Positions 26,001-37,200 of a DNA stretch of 64,000 nucleotides are shown piece by piece. Numbering within the stretch: the stretch's first letter is position 1; each line of letters begins with the position of its first letter. The stretch lies in assembly GCA_964035545.1 (NCBI GenBank), contig OZ037767.1, positions 22,797,128-22,861,127 on the forward strand, written 5' to 3'. Both the position numbers and the translations under genes were made by a program. This DNA is from Bugula neritina. Taxonomy: Eukaryota; Bryozoa; Gymnolaemata; Cheilostomatida; Bugulidae. A model generated the notes under the pieces. The model was not told the DNA's origin. It searched no databases and saw only the letters and a list, made by a program, of their open reading frames with translations.

Positions 26001-29000
26001 ACTACCAAATCGTAATCACTCAGTGCATCAGCTGCGTGAAGGATTAATCTCGTGTCTGCTTCATCATGATTGGATTTCAATTTGTTACAATTGTAACGGT
26101 AATGGTTTTGCAGAACACAGACTTCTTTGACACTACACACTAAAAATGTACCAGCTGGAATTTCCTCAATATGTCTACTCCATGCACCTTCACTATGTAA
26201 TCTACCAACTCATTTTTGTTGTGAATATTGCTCAGAAAAGCACTCCAGTTTTTAGGAACAGGCAGGTTGTTATGAATAATGGAAATAGAGCACATCTATT
26301 GGGCACCCCGTCTAATACGCTCTTGTGCTTTAATTGATGTTTCAGAATACACGTCAAACACTACATCAACCCTTGTATATCCTTTGCCACATTCAAGAAA
26401 TATTTCCAACATCTTCAGAGCATATAGCTATAAAAAGTGCCTGATGTTTTTGTCGAGTGAAGTATGCACATACCATCAATAATGATCGATTTGTTGGTGG
26501 ACAGTTGACTATCATCATTGGAGACCCTGTTTCCAAGATATTTCTGTTCCAAAATATGCATTAGTTGCAATTTGCATGTTTTTCTCATCTGTTCGTTTTC
26601 AGAAAATAGAGCAAAAGGAATGGAACCAATTTCTTTCTCTAGAACTGTATGCAAATCTTTGGCACTTTTCGCACTTATGAGAAGTTTAGCAAATGATATT
26701 TTAGGAACGTTTGGTTTAATGGCCGGTTGAAATGATTTAGCCACAAAGTCAAAGGAAGGGATTTTAAGCCGGTGAATAGCAGTGTAAAATGGTTTTATTG
26801 TATTCAAAAGTCTATCTTGAAAAAACTTTTGAGCCATTTCTCCTCCCTGAGCCATAGCAGTCACTATTGACAAGGAGGTCTCCGCATCGGGACTTACTCC
26901 AGTAGCAATATTAATAAGTTCAGTTGAATTATTGCTAAACAACTTAACATCAAACTGCTGCAATGTAAAAAGAATTGCTTGTATATCAATCTCATCCGTC
27001 ATAGTTGTAATGATTGTGTCTTCCTTGTGTAGTGTTGATGACTGTGAGGCTATTTGGCAAAAATCCTTTTGCAAAGAAAGCAGTTGGGCTCTGATATGAC
27101 TAGTTAAAAACCATTTTGTCCGAGCTTCTTCATGGTTGCTAATGCCAATAATGCCTCCAGATGTTTTACTGTCTCGGTTCAAAGTTTGCTCCAAGACCTG
27201 ATCTGGAGCCATATCTGCAAATTTTTTTCCTGTCCTGTTTATGGTGAATGAGCCCTTCGCAAACATTCCATAAACTTCTGGAGCAGATTCAGGCAAATTT
27301 AGCATATCAATAAGGTATATAGGCAGCCACCTTGAGTAGTTTGTGCGATCATACACAAAAAATACTGGTAGCATTGCCTGCATACTGTCCAAATATAATT
27401 GCCAGTTGCCACTACGCTCAGCTCAAATAAATCCCAACATGGCTTCTACTGCATGAAGGTAGGAATTCCAGAACATTGAAAGGTTAGACTTTAATTTAGT
27501 ATCAGAATCAAGCTTTTTATAGCAGTAGCAACTTTATCTGCGACAGTGGTCCATTCCCGTAAGTTAGCAATAGAAATAGTATGAGAATCTAATGGGTCAA
27601 ACTGATCATTTTCTTGAAGCCATTCCGAAAGAGATTTTAGTTTCTGCCTTGATATTGCCTCATACAAAATCTTGTGCGCCCGTACACCCCTGTTATAATG
27701 CTTACCACATAGCACCTGTTTCACTGTAACTTCAGAATATATATCACTGTGTACAAGAACTTGGGCGAGGCCGCTTGATTTTACCATTTTGCCAAGTGCT
27801 GCGATGTAATTCATCAAGATATGAAAACCGCCCATTCGAATTATTGTGTTTGAAAATTCAGTTGGTTTGTTTCATTGAATCTCTTTGGCAATCTTGTAGA
27901 TAGCTTAGTCAAATGTAATTACTGAATGTTTCTGATTTAAAACTTTCATAGTTTTCTTTAGCTGCAGAAGGATTGTATAAATTGTTGATGGATCTGTTGA
28001 TGGTGCATTAATCATTGGGCAATACCCAATGACTGATCTTTTATTATCTTCTGTGGCAACCAATTTTCTTACATTAAAGCTACTCCAGCTGGGGCAGTTA
28101 TGTGTAGAAGGACTTATATCCAATTGAAATAGTTTGATTGGGGCAAGTCTTGCCAATAGCCATGCTGTATTTAGATTACATGAATCCTCAAGTGACTTTT
28201 TCATATTCAGCAATGTCTCTTGACTAAGTTTTGTGATATCATATAAAATATGATTTTGAGAGCAACGCAGATGTGATTTTAACAGCATGTAAATGCAAAA
28301 AAAGCAGGCTGTAAGAGTAAAGCATGCAAATGCAAGAGCCTGATGATGAAATGCTGTGGTTTATGTGAATGTTTCGATTGCGACAACAAAAGTGGCCAGT
28401 CTTCTTTTTCAAACAGAGAGCCTGATTATGATGATGATGGCAACAGACACAGTTCTGATGAAGAATTATAATATATTTCATTTGGTATATAAACGCTAGA
28501 GATAACAAAACTTTGCAATAAAGCTTGATCTATTGTAAATTAAAATTTTAAATACTATCTTATTTATAAATAAATACAATTACAAATGTCTACCAATATC
28601 TGATATAAAAGAGCATAGTAATTGCTTGTGATGCTGAAATCATAATATTACTTTTTTATGAACTATATTTTATGTTACTATACTTATGGATAAAAAAATC
28701 GAATATTAGTGGTCTGTTAATTATTGCTGACACTCAATTTATACAGTAAATATTGAATATTAATACTTAATAGTATTGATCGTAATCAATTATTCAAAAT
28801 AAGTCAATAAGCTAATATAAATACACTAAGAATACATTTTTATCGTGCTGATGTTGTTCCTATCAACAAAGAGCAATATAATTGGGTAGAAATGCAATAA
28901 TTTATAACGGAGGAGATAACTCCCGTTTTATGTTTTTTATTTGTCATGGTTGGGAAAGATGTTATATAGTTCAGAATGTAATGAAAACCGGAGAGCATTA

Positions 29001-31197
29001 TTAGAACACAATAGAGTATTTTCATACCAAAAATCAACATTCTAAATGCTAGAACAGAAAAGTAGCAGTTTAGAGAATATCCGGTATATGCAAAAAAGTA
29101 GTTTGTCGTATTATAGGCTCCGCCCACTTTTTTATTTTTGGTCAAAACTTTTGTTAGAAAAAGTTTCATATGTGTACAACATTCCTTGAAAATATTTTTA
29201 ATGTCAAACTTAAACTACTCAGAAAATTAAATATTTAGAGTTCCATAGTCCCCCCTTGAAAAATGCTGAACCCCTGTATATCCACCCCTCTCACGAGAGA
29301 ACCCCCCCAGATACAAAAAAGGTACTCGCAGATCTGAGATCAGCAGAATGTTGGCTTTGCAGTGATATATAGCAACAAAGGTTAGTATTGATGTGCTCCA
29401 CCCGCCCATTTTTGCATGTTGGCACCCCCACTATCAAATAACATTTAATTGACAACGCGGTTGTGTGGTGTAAGCATATTATAATACTATAATATAGTGT
29501 AGGTATATTATAATATAGCATAGTGTAGGTATATAGTACTATAGCATAGTGTAGGTATATAGTACTATAGCATAGTGTAAGTATATAGTACTATAGCATA
29601 GCGTAAGTATATAATACTATGATATAGTGTAGGTATATTATAATATAGCATAGTGTAGGTATATAATACTGTAGTATGGAGTATAAAACAATACAATACC
29701 TATTTCCAAAGGTCTTTATGCTGGCAATTCCACTATCAATATGACTGCTGGGATATCTGTGTTTAAGAACTCCGTTAGAACTGTCCCAGAATTCAATACT
29801 ACCGTCGCTACAGCCAGCTACTATTAGACCGTCGTTGAAATCCAGACACCAGATGTTTGGTGAAGAGTAGAAGTGAAGAGGTCCTTCACTATAAACAGTT
29901 TAACTGATGGTGTTGAACAGAGAAATAAAGGATTGATAATATAATAAATTATATTTACATAACTGGATGGTGAAAACTTAGCCAACTGCACGTCAAGTGA
30001 CTATACGCCATGTGACTACACATCATGTGACCACAAGCCATGTGACTACAGGTCATGTGACCACAAGCCATGTGACTACAGGTCATGTGACTCACCCCTG
30101 AGGAGAGAGAGACCTCCCTTTATAGTCAAGGTTTTCATGAGCTGACGCCATCATATTACACTGTAACACAGCATAATATTATATTACATCTATTATATAC
30201 TGTAGCACATTATATTACATATATCCTATACTGACGTATATTATGTTTCATACAACACTTTACTGTAGCATAAGATACGACATATACCACATACATGATC
30301 ATTACATTACAGCATATTAAATGACATATATCATATGATTATGCCGTATATGTATTACATATACCATGCAGGGATTACACAGGTGGATCTATTTAAACTT
30401 AAATTACATTGCAGCATATCTTATCACAGAGTAACATATCATTTTATACTTAATATATTATTTGGTACTGTAACAAATCATATTACCCTGCATTATAATA
30501 TTGTATTGTAGCATATAATCTTCGATTGTTAAGATGCTATACAATATAGAAACACATTATAGTATATCACCAGGAAAGGTGGATGAGGAGTTATAATACC
30601 TGATTAACTCTTTCCTGTTCAATATCTCTAAGGCATTCTGGGAAGCTTCTTTTCTGCATGCTAGTGAACTGCGTGGAGACAAATGGAGCCAAGTCAAACG
30701 ACGCCACATCACGAGACTTTCCCAAGAAACTACACTTATTATACTCCCCGTTTCTTGGCGAATCTCCCGACGACTGAAACACATGCAATAGGAAACAGCC
30801 TTCAGCCATGCAAGTTAATTCATTTTTATTCTATAACAATATTTGATAAAACTCGTGATTATACGAGTTGAAGAGAACTGAAGGCAAGTGAAATGCTGAC
30901 TAGAGCAATAATCGCAGAGACGTGATTATGGCAATGATGACTCACCTGCTGCCGGTACAGCTTGGAGTCATCGTCAGCGTTACTGCTGAACAGAGGCAGA
31001 CAACTCCTGTCAATCTGCGACAGCGTCTCTCCTGTGTCACAGTTCCACGTGATGATGTCTCCAGCGAGGTCAGAGCAGACGATGCTGTCGGAGGAGCAGA
31101 CGAGACATTCTATTGGCTGAGAGAGTCCACTCATGTAGAGACTCGTCTCGTCACTCAGTATTTCCTGGTACCTCGGCTGTGCAACAATTAGTGTGTC

Positions 31198-31244
<47 letters not shown>

Positions 31245-34200
31245 TATATAATATACAAGTAATTTTATCAATAATTATCCATAGTATTTTCATAGCAATT
31301 TAATGAACTCAACATACAATGTGTATACGAGATAAAACATGCACTTGAATAGAATTTATCAGTAGAGGTTGATTTCGTTTTCCTCAACAGATAACGAATT
31401 GGCAAACAGAGCAACTGGGTGATATTACTGTACGTGACAATGTCTAGTGTAACCAAAACTAGAATGTAACTACGCGTTCAGTTCACTGAATTCTACCATA
31501 AGCTGCAGCACAGGCCATGCTGCAGTATATTAACCTTACACTTACACATATATATACGTACTTTAATAATTAAAACAAAAAAATGACTGCTTTTTGTACA
31601 TTACTAGTAAAAATAACTTGCTTAGAACTTTAAGTAATTACTTTATTGGTTAGCATGTATTTCCAGTATAACAATTTTAGGCTCTTTCTTAACCCCTATC
31701 ATAGCTTTAACCCCCTCCTGCACATGCCCTGTAGGTGACTAAGTCTATTAGCGACACAGCTAAAGGATGGGAACCCACCAAACGGCTGGCCAGACTGTAT
31801 TTACTGGAGGACTTCCTCCACTTGGCATAATCTCTTCTACACATAATGCTGTAGAGATAGCTGATGAACCAGAACAAGAGAACGAGGGCGGTGAGTATGA
31901 CCAGCCCCAGTAATATCTTCTCTGTGCCACTCAGTGCTTGTAGAATAGCGGCTAAAAGGAAAGATGACACACAAGTTGGTTATTGCTACAGCAGTGGAAC
32001 TATTTAATGTGTATAGGCTAGTAAGTAAACTAGAGTCTAAAGTAGATAAGTGTATACCTATAACAGAGATGATAACTTACCTTTAGTGTAGATAAAGTGT
32101 AGAAATGAACTGTTGGAAGGAGATACAAGATCAAAATCTTCTGTGTCTTCTACTGCTGAATATTCATAGTTGGGGTCATCAAACATTTGACTTCTACAGC
32201 ATAAACGTGTGTAACTGCAGACTCTGGTGTGTATACATGTGTAACTGCAGACTCTGGTGTGTACACATGTGTGACTACAGACTCTGGCGTGTATAAACTA
32301 TAAATGTGTAACTACAGACCTTGGTGTGTATACATGTGTGACTACAGTGTGTAAATATGCATAACCAAAATTCTAATACAAATACAATGTCGGTAACTAT
32401 GATCAGCTGTGAACATACAGACACAAGAACTATGACTCAGGCATACAAACTCATGTATACAGGTGCACAAAATTCTTCCAAATTCACAGAATTCAGGTGA
32501 AAAATGTGTTTAATTTGTCACTTTGGGCCATTAACTGTTAATCAAACGTAACGAAGGCAGCAACTGTCACTTCAAATGATAACATATCAGCACACTAGAA
32601 GTAGTCATTGATTATAATTATATTCACTATACTGAAATTCTCAATTACTAGTTGAATTTTCAATAAACAAAGATTTAATTTTCCCCCAATTATAAATCAG
32701 TAACACGAGTAGACAACCAACACGGATATAAATATCTTTAGAGCGTTAACACTGGTAAACTGTATATTGTATAGGGAGTTACAAGAGAGCAAGTTGGTAG
32801 TAAAACATACTGGGACTTGAGGTGGCTGGCCTGTTCAGCTGTGATAATGAGAGAGAGTTTAATTGAGGGCAGGAAGGTGACGTATGTACCCACAATGCTC
32901 TTGTTGTACAGAGAGAAGACGGCAGGCCAGTGCATGAATGAAACCTTCTTCCAATTCTCTCCACCATTCATATCCTGGCAACCAAACACAGCCAATACTT
33001 AACATATTACAGCACCATTATAGTAAATATTATATAATATGTTATATAAATATTTGCTATATTACATATTATATAATATATTATACAAATATATATTACA
33101 ACACCATTATATTACATAATGTTTTATAAATATTCATTATATGATATATTATATTATATAATATGTTATATACATATATATTTATATAATATAATATATA
33201 TTACATAATATAATAAAAAGCACATTTATTTAATCTATATTATACAACATATATACTATAAATTGTTTATAAGTCCATATCACATTAATTGGCTGGTGAA
33301 ATTAATCTATAGCTCAGAATAACTTGATTGAGTTCATTTGAATTGACTTTTAATTCCTTGAACAGTTCAATTATAGTATCAATGCTCATTCAGCTATTGA
33401 ATCAGTCTCAAACTTGCCATTAATTTCAAAAATAAATATTACATTTTGAATTTTTTCCCCCAAATTTTTGACAATTTTCAACACTTGCAAAGCCATTTCA
33501 GATTTCCAAGTCAAATTAAATCAATGCTTGCAGCAGAGCAACTTAAATGAGGAATTTCAAGTATTTTTTCAGCTTTGATAAGAAATACGTTACAAATGAT
33601 TAGTTATGATTACAACAAATAAAAGTGTTGATAAAGAAAAGCTGTTGGCAAGTAATATCCATTTAACAATCATAACTGAATATGTCAGATATCATTTGCA
33701 GTAACCAAACACTAGTTCTCTTAGCACACTGTTGCCTGACCCCCCCCCCCCCCCACAGTATGTTACAGCCCCTTTGGACACACACTTACCTGGTCTATGA
33801 CTTTGGCAGCCAGTGGGCGCATGTCCGGGTTATTGAGGATATCCCTAACAGACTCGGGTAGCCTGGTGTGGTTGGTGTTGAAGTAGGGGGGCGGGGTGGG
33901 GGCGTCCTGACTGTACAGAGTCACCTGGGAGATGATGCTAGAGATGATGCCGGTCTTGTAGAGCACCAGACCGATCCATATGACCGTACAGAGCATCATA
34001 AGTCTCTGTACAACACGGAACTGGGCCACAAAGTTCATCACCTTTATTCTCTTGGGTATGTGAAACAGAGAGGCTACTATAAACGTGTCGCTCTCAGCTG
34101 GACTGGGATTGAGGTCAGGTTGAACTGTGGTACTGGCGTTGTCTGCCAGCACTCGACCTGTATCGCTCTAGAAAGTGAGAGAATAAGGCTACAGAACAAC

Positions 34201-37200
34201 TCATCTGTATAAAATAGGCCAACAACTATAATTTACCTACACATGTAGGTATGTATGACCTCTTCCAAGGTCACTGAGGTAGTTACCTGCACATGTAGGT
34301 ATGTGTGACCTCTTCCAAGGTCACTGAGTTCCAACCTCCTGATGTCTATACTCAGAACTGTAGCGAAGAAGAACATTTGAAGATAGAAGTCAACGAGCAG
34401 CCCAATGGAGGCAAAGAGGCAGAACTCCTGGATAGCCGGCACAAACGTCAGAAACCTGCGCGATAAGAAAAACAGCACCTCAACCTCGACATCTACAGTT
34501 TATTTCACAAAGGAGCAGTACAAGACGTAATCACAGGAAAGAGATGGTAAAGACGTACCCAAATGCCAGGATGACCAGTTCCGTCATCAGATGCTTTGTT
34601 ATGTTCCAACCTTCCATCCTTAGGCCTTCAGCAATCCTAAACTTCACCTGAAATGTAACGTGACGCAAGTGTGACACATGAAGAGCATGAAGCCAATATT
34701 AACTCCTGCAGAAACCCAACTACTACCATTATTATGTCTAGAAAGCTATTACTATTGATTAGAAATCTGTTAAATGTGATTTTATCTGTTGGGTTCAACT
34801 TAACACAAGAGAAGACAACATTGCACAAATAGCCACTGTTCCTACCTCAAGGTTGAGGGGCGTGCTGACCACCGACCTCGTGACTACAAGGACGTTCTCA
34901 AGGCCAACAATCACAACAAGGTAAGGGAATATTTCCCCACTGTTGACAGAGGGAGTAACTCCAAATACAGCGCAAATAGATATGCTCATCAACAGTGAAC
35001 AAACAACAGTAATCACAGCAGAAAATGCCAGACCCCATTTGGATTTAACCTAAAACAGTAGAAAACAATGCATGCTAATCATATTGCATAATTTCACTGG
35101 TGACACAGGTTTAATAATAGAGATACAAGAGCTAGTGATGATAGTAGTCATTAAGCACTACTGGTACTTGTAGAAGCAGAAAAAGTACAACTACTAGTAA
35201 CAGTAGTAGTAACAGTACTAGTACTGGTAGTAGTAGTAGTAACAGTACTAGTACCGGTAATAGTAATAGTAGCAGTACTAATACTAGTAACAGAATATTA
35301 AAAGTCTTGACATAGCGAACTTGATAAAACTATTCCATAACCTATTTGTGCAAAAAAAGACCATGAAAATATTCTCTAAAACAAGATCAAACTTTCTTAC
35401 TCCAAGAAAATGTCAGCTTGTCTTACCATTTCAATCTTCTGCACGGAGAAGTAAATATAAAGGAAGAGAATAAAATAGGCAGCAATCAGGGGAGTATAGT
35501 CAGCAATGTATGAAGTGGTGTGCTCCCTGTAACTGTAACAAACACATCAGATATACGCTAAAGTCCGTGTGAGAGAGTGCAAGCTGTGTGTATCACTCAA
35601 CCTGTATAACAACTTCTTCAAACTCATGGCCAAGTTATCAAATTCCTGAGGTTGTTTGGAATTATACTGAAATGTTTTAAAGATTTAATCCATCTCAACT
35701 GTAACTAACATCGATAAATCCAAATAATTTAGTAAGGCTGTCTTTGGCTACAAAACTATTTAAGTTGAGCAGCTATGAGAACTACAATGTTTGTCACAGT
35801 TTGCTACTTCTTAAATAATAACAGGATTTGGGGTTGTATATCTGGTCTAATGACAGTAAGTGTATACAGATGTGTAATGCACACTCCTATCAATTCCAAC
35901 ATACTGACAATATCCTACAACAAGGAATTGATTGTCACATTATTCTACACTCACAGTCACACTGAGTAGGACCCACACTCACCCTGAGTAGGACTCACAC
36001 TCACACTGAGTAGGACTCACACTCACACTGAGTTGTACTCACACTGAGTTGTACTGACAGTCACACTGAGTAGTACTGACAGTCACACTGAGTTGTACTG
36101 ACAGTCACACTGAGTTATACTCACACTCACACTGAGTTATACTCAGAATGAGTAGTACTCACAGCTACACTAAAAAGTACTCACAGTCACACTGAGTAGT
36201 ACTCAGTCACACTCAGTAGTATTCACAGTCACATTGAGCTCTCACCTGACGTGTGTGATTGTCTGTGAGACATTGGAGTTAACTAGACTGAGTGGGTAGA
36301 GAGACAGCAGTGTGTCTGTAAGCTGTTTGATATACTCCGGGTTATAAGTCTTGTATATTATAGTGATGGAGTACTGTACCGTCCTCTCTCGGTTTCTAAC
36401 AAAGTACTTGCTCATCCCTGGTTAACAGAGGTAAGTATACACTAGACAGGTAAGTATACATTAGAATGTTAAGTATACAGGTAAGACAGGTAAGTATACA
36501 TTCGACAGGTGAGTATAAACTAGACAGGTAAGTATACACTAGAATGTTAAGTATACAGGTAAGACAGGTAAGCACCTACCACTCTCCCTCCAAGGCACAC
36601 CAAATAGCAAGTCTCTCATGCGTGGAGATGCCTCATAGGAGTTCTGGGCCGAAGATTGAACAGTCTGTAGAATCTCCTTGTCATTCTCAAACACCTACAA
36701 AACCAACAGAGAGATACAGTGTTTACAGTGAGGTCATCAACGTTAATTGTAATATATGGACAGCAGAAATCCATATAATTTCGAACACACTTTGAACAGC
36801 TGCAATAAAGCATTGAGCTCCACACGCCCCTTTGAAGTCTAACATTAGATAAAAGTTGAATCCATAAAGCAGAGTAAATACTCACCTCTTTCTGGTTGTG
36901 CCAGAGGTTAGCTGGAGAGAGAATAAGACAATCAAACTGAGGGAGGAAGCGAGAGCCCTGCATGTTGGCGTCAGGCTCAGACACGTGGAGACAGACATCA
37001 GAGATGGTTAACTTCTTGCTTGATGTACCATCACCCACCTGTTCACAGTGTCACAGAGTCATTAATCAAAGGCATACAGTATATATAATCTAGCAGCTAG
37101 TCAAAACTAAGTCTGAGGACAAGCCCCTAGTTACAATAATTAATTTTATAAACAGAACTACAAACTATTTAAATTTATTCATGATTTAAAAACACAAATT

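Larger units (their letters stand above)
24246..29433. mobile_element. 5.19-kb DNA transposon with 1.19-kb inverted repeats, Academ-like, decayed
   Basis: The element begins TAGTGGGGGTGCC and ends GGCACCCCCACTA and is flanked on both sides by TCA (24243-24245 and 29434-29436), a 3-bp target duplication. Its ends are near-perfect inverted repeats of about 1,190 bp. Between them, on the - strand, lies a broken gene for a protein with XPG/FEN-like (PIN-fold) nuclease motifs and a C-terminal cysteine cluster. That combination and a 3-4-bp duplication are what I recall for the Academ superfamily. TAGTG/CACTA ends with a 3-bp duplication also recall CACTA elements, but the polarity is opposite (CACTA elements start 5'-CACTA) and the protein does not fit. 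The family name is inference; the element itself is seen directly. Confidence 0.85.
24042..29699. other. 5.66-kb SCAP intron hosting a transposon
   Basis: Without the 5,188-bp insertion plus one 3-bp duplication the intron would be about 467 bp, in line with its neighbours. The rest of the intron carries a tandem repeat near 29480-29660. Confidence 0.85.

Noticed and set aside
24246-29433. Assignment of the transposon to the CACTA/EnSpm superfamily from its TAGTG/CACTA ends and 3-bp duplication
   Set aside because: CACTA elements begin 5'-CACTA and end TAGTG-3'; here the order is reversed, and the encoded protein has nuclease and cysteine motifs rather than a DDE transposase.
35602-35690. 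A possible extra SCAP exon
   Set aside because: The exons on both sides join in phase without it, and human SCAP has no residues to place there.
36246-36345. Possibility that SCAP and the neighbouring lipid genes form a functional cluster
   Set aside because: The genes are independently transcribed, in mixed orientation, and interleaved with afadin, macoilin and CCT8, which have no shared pathway.
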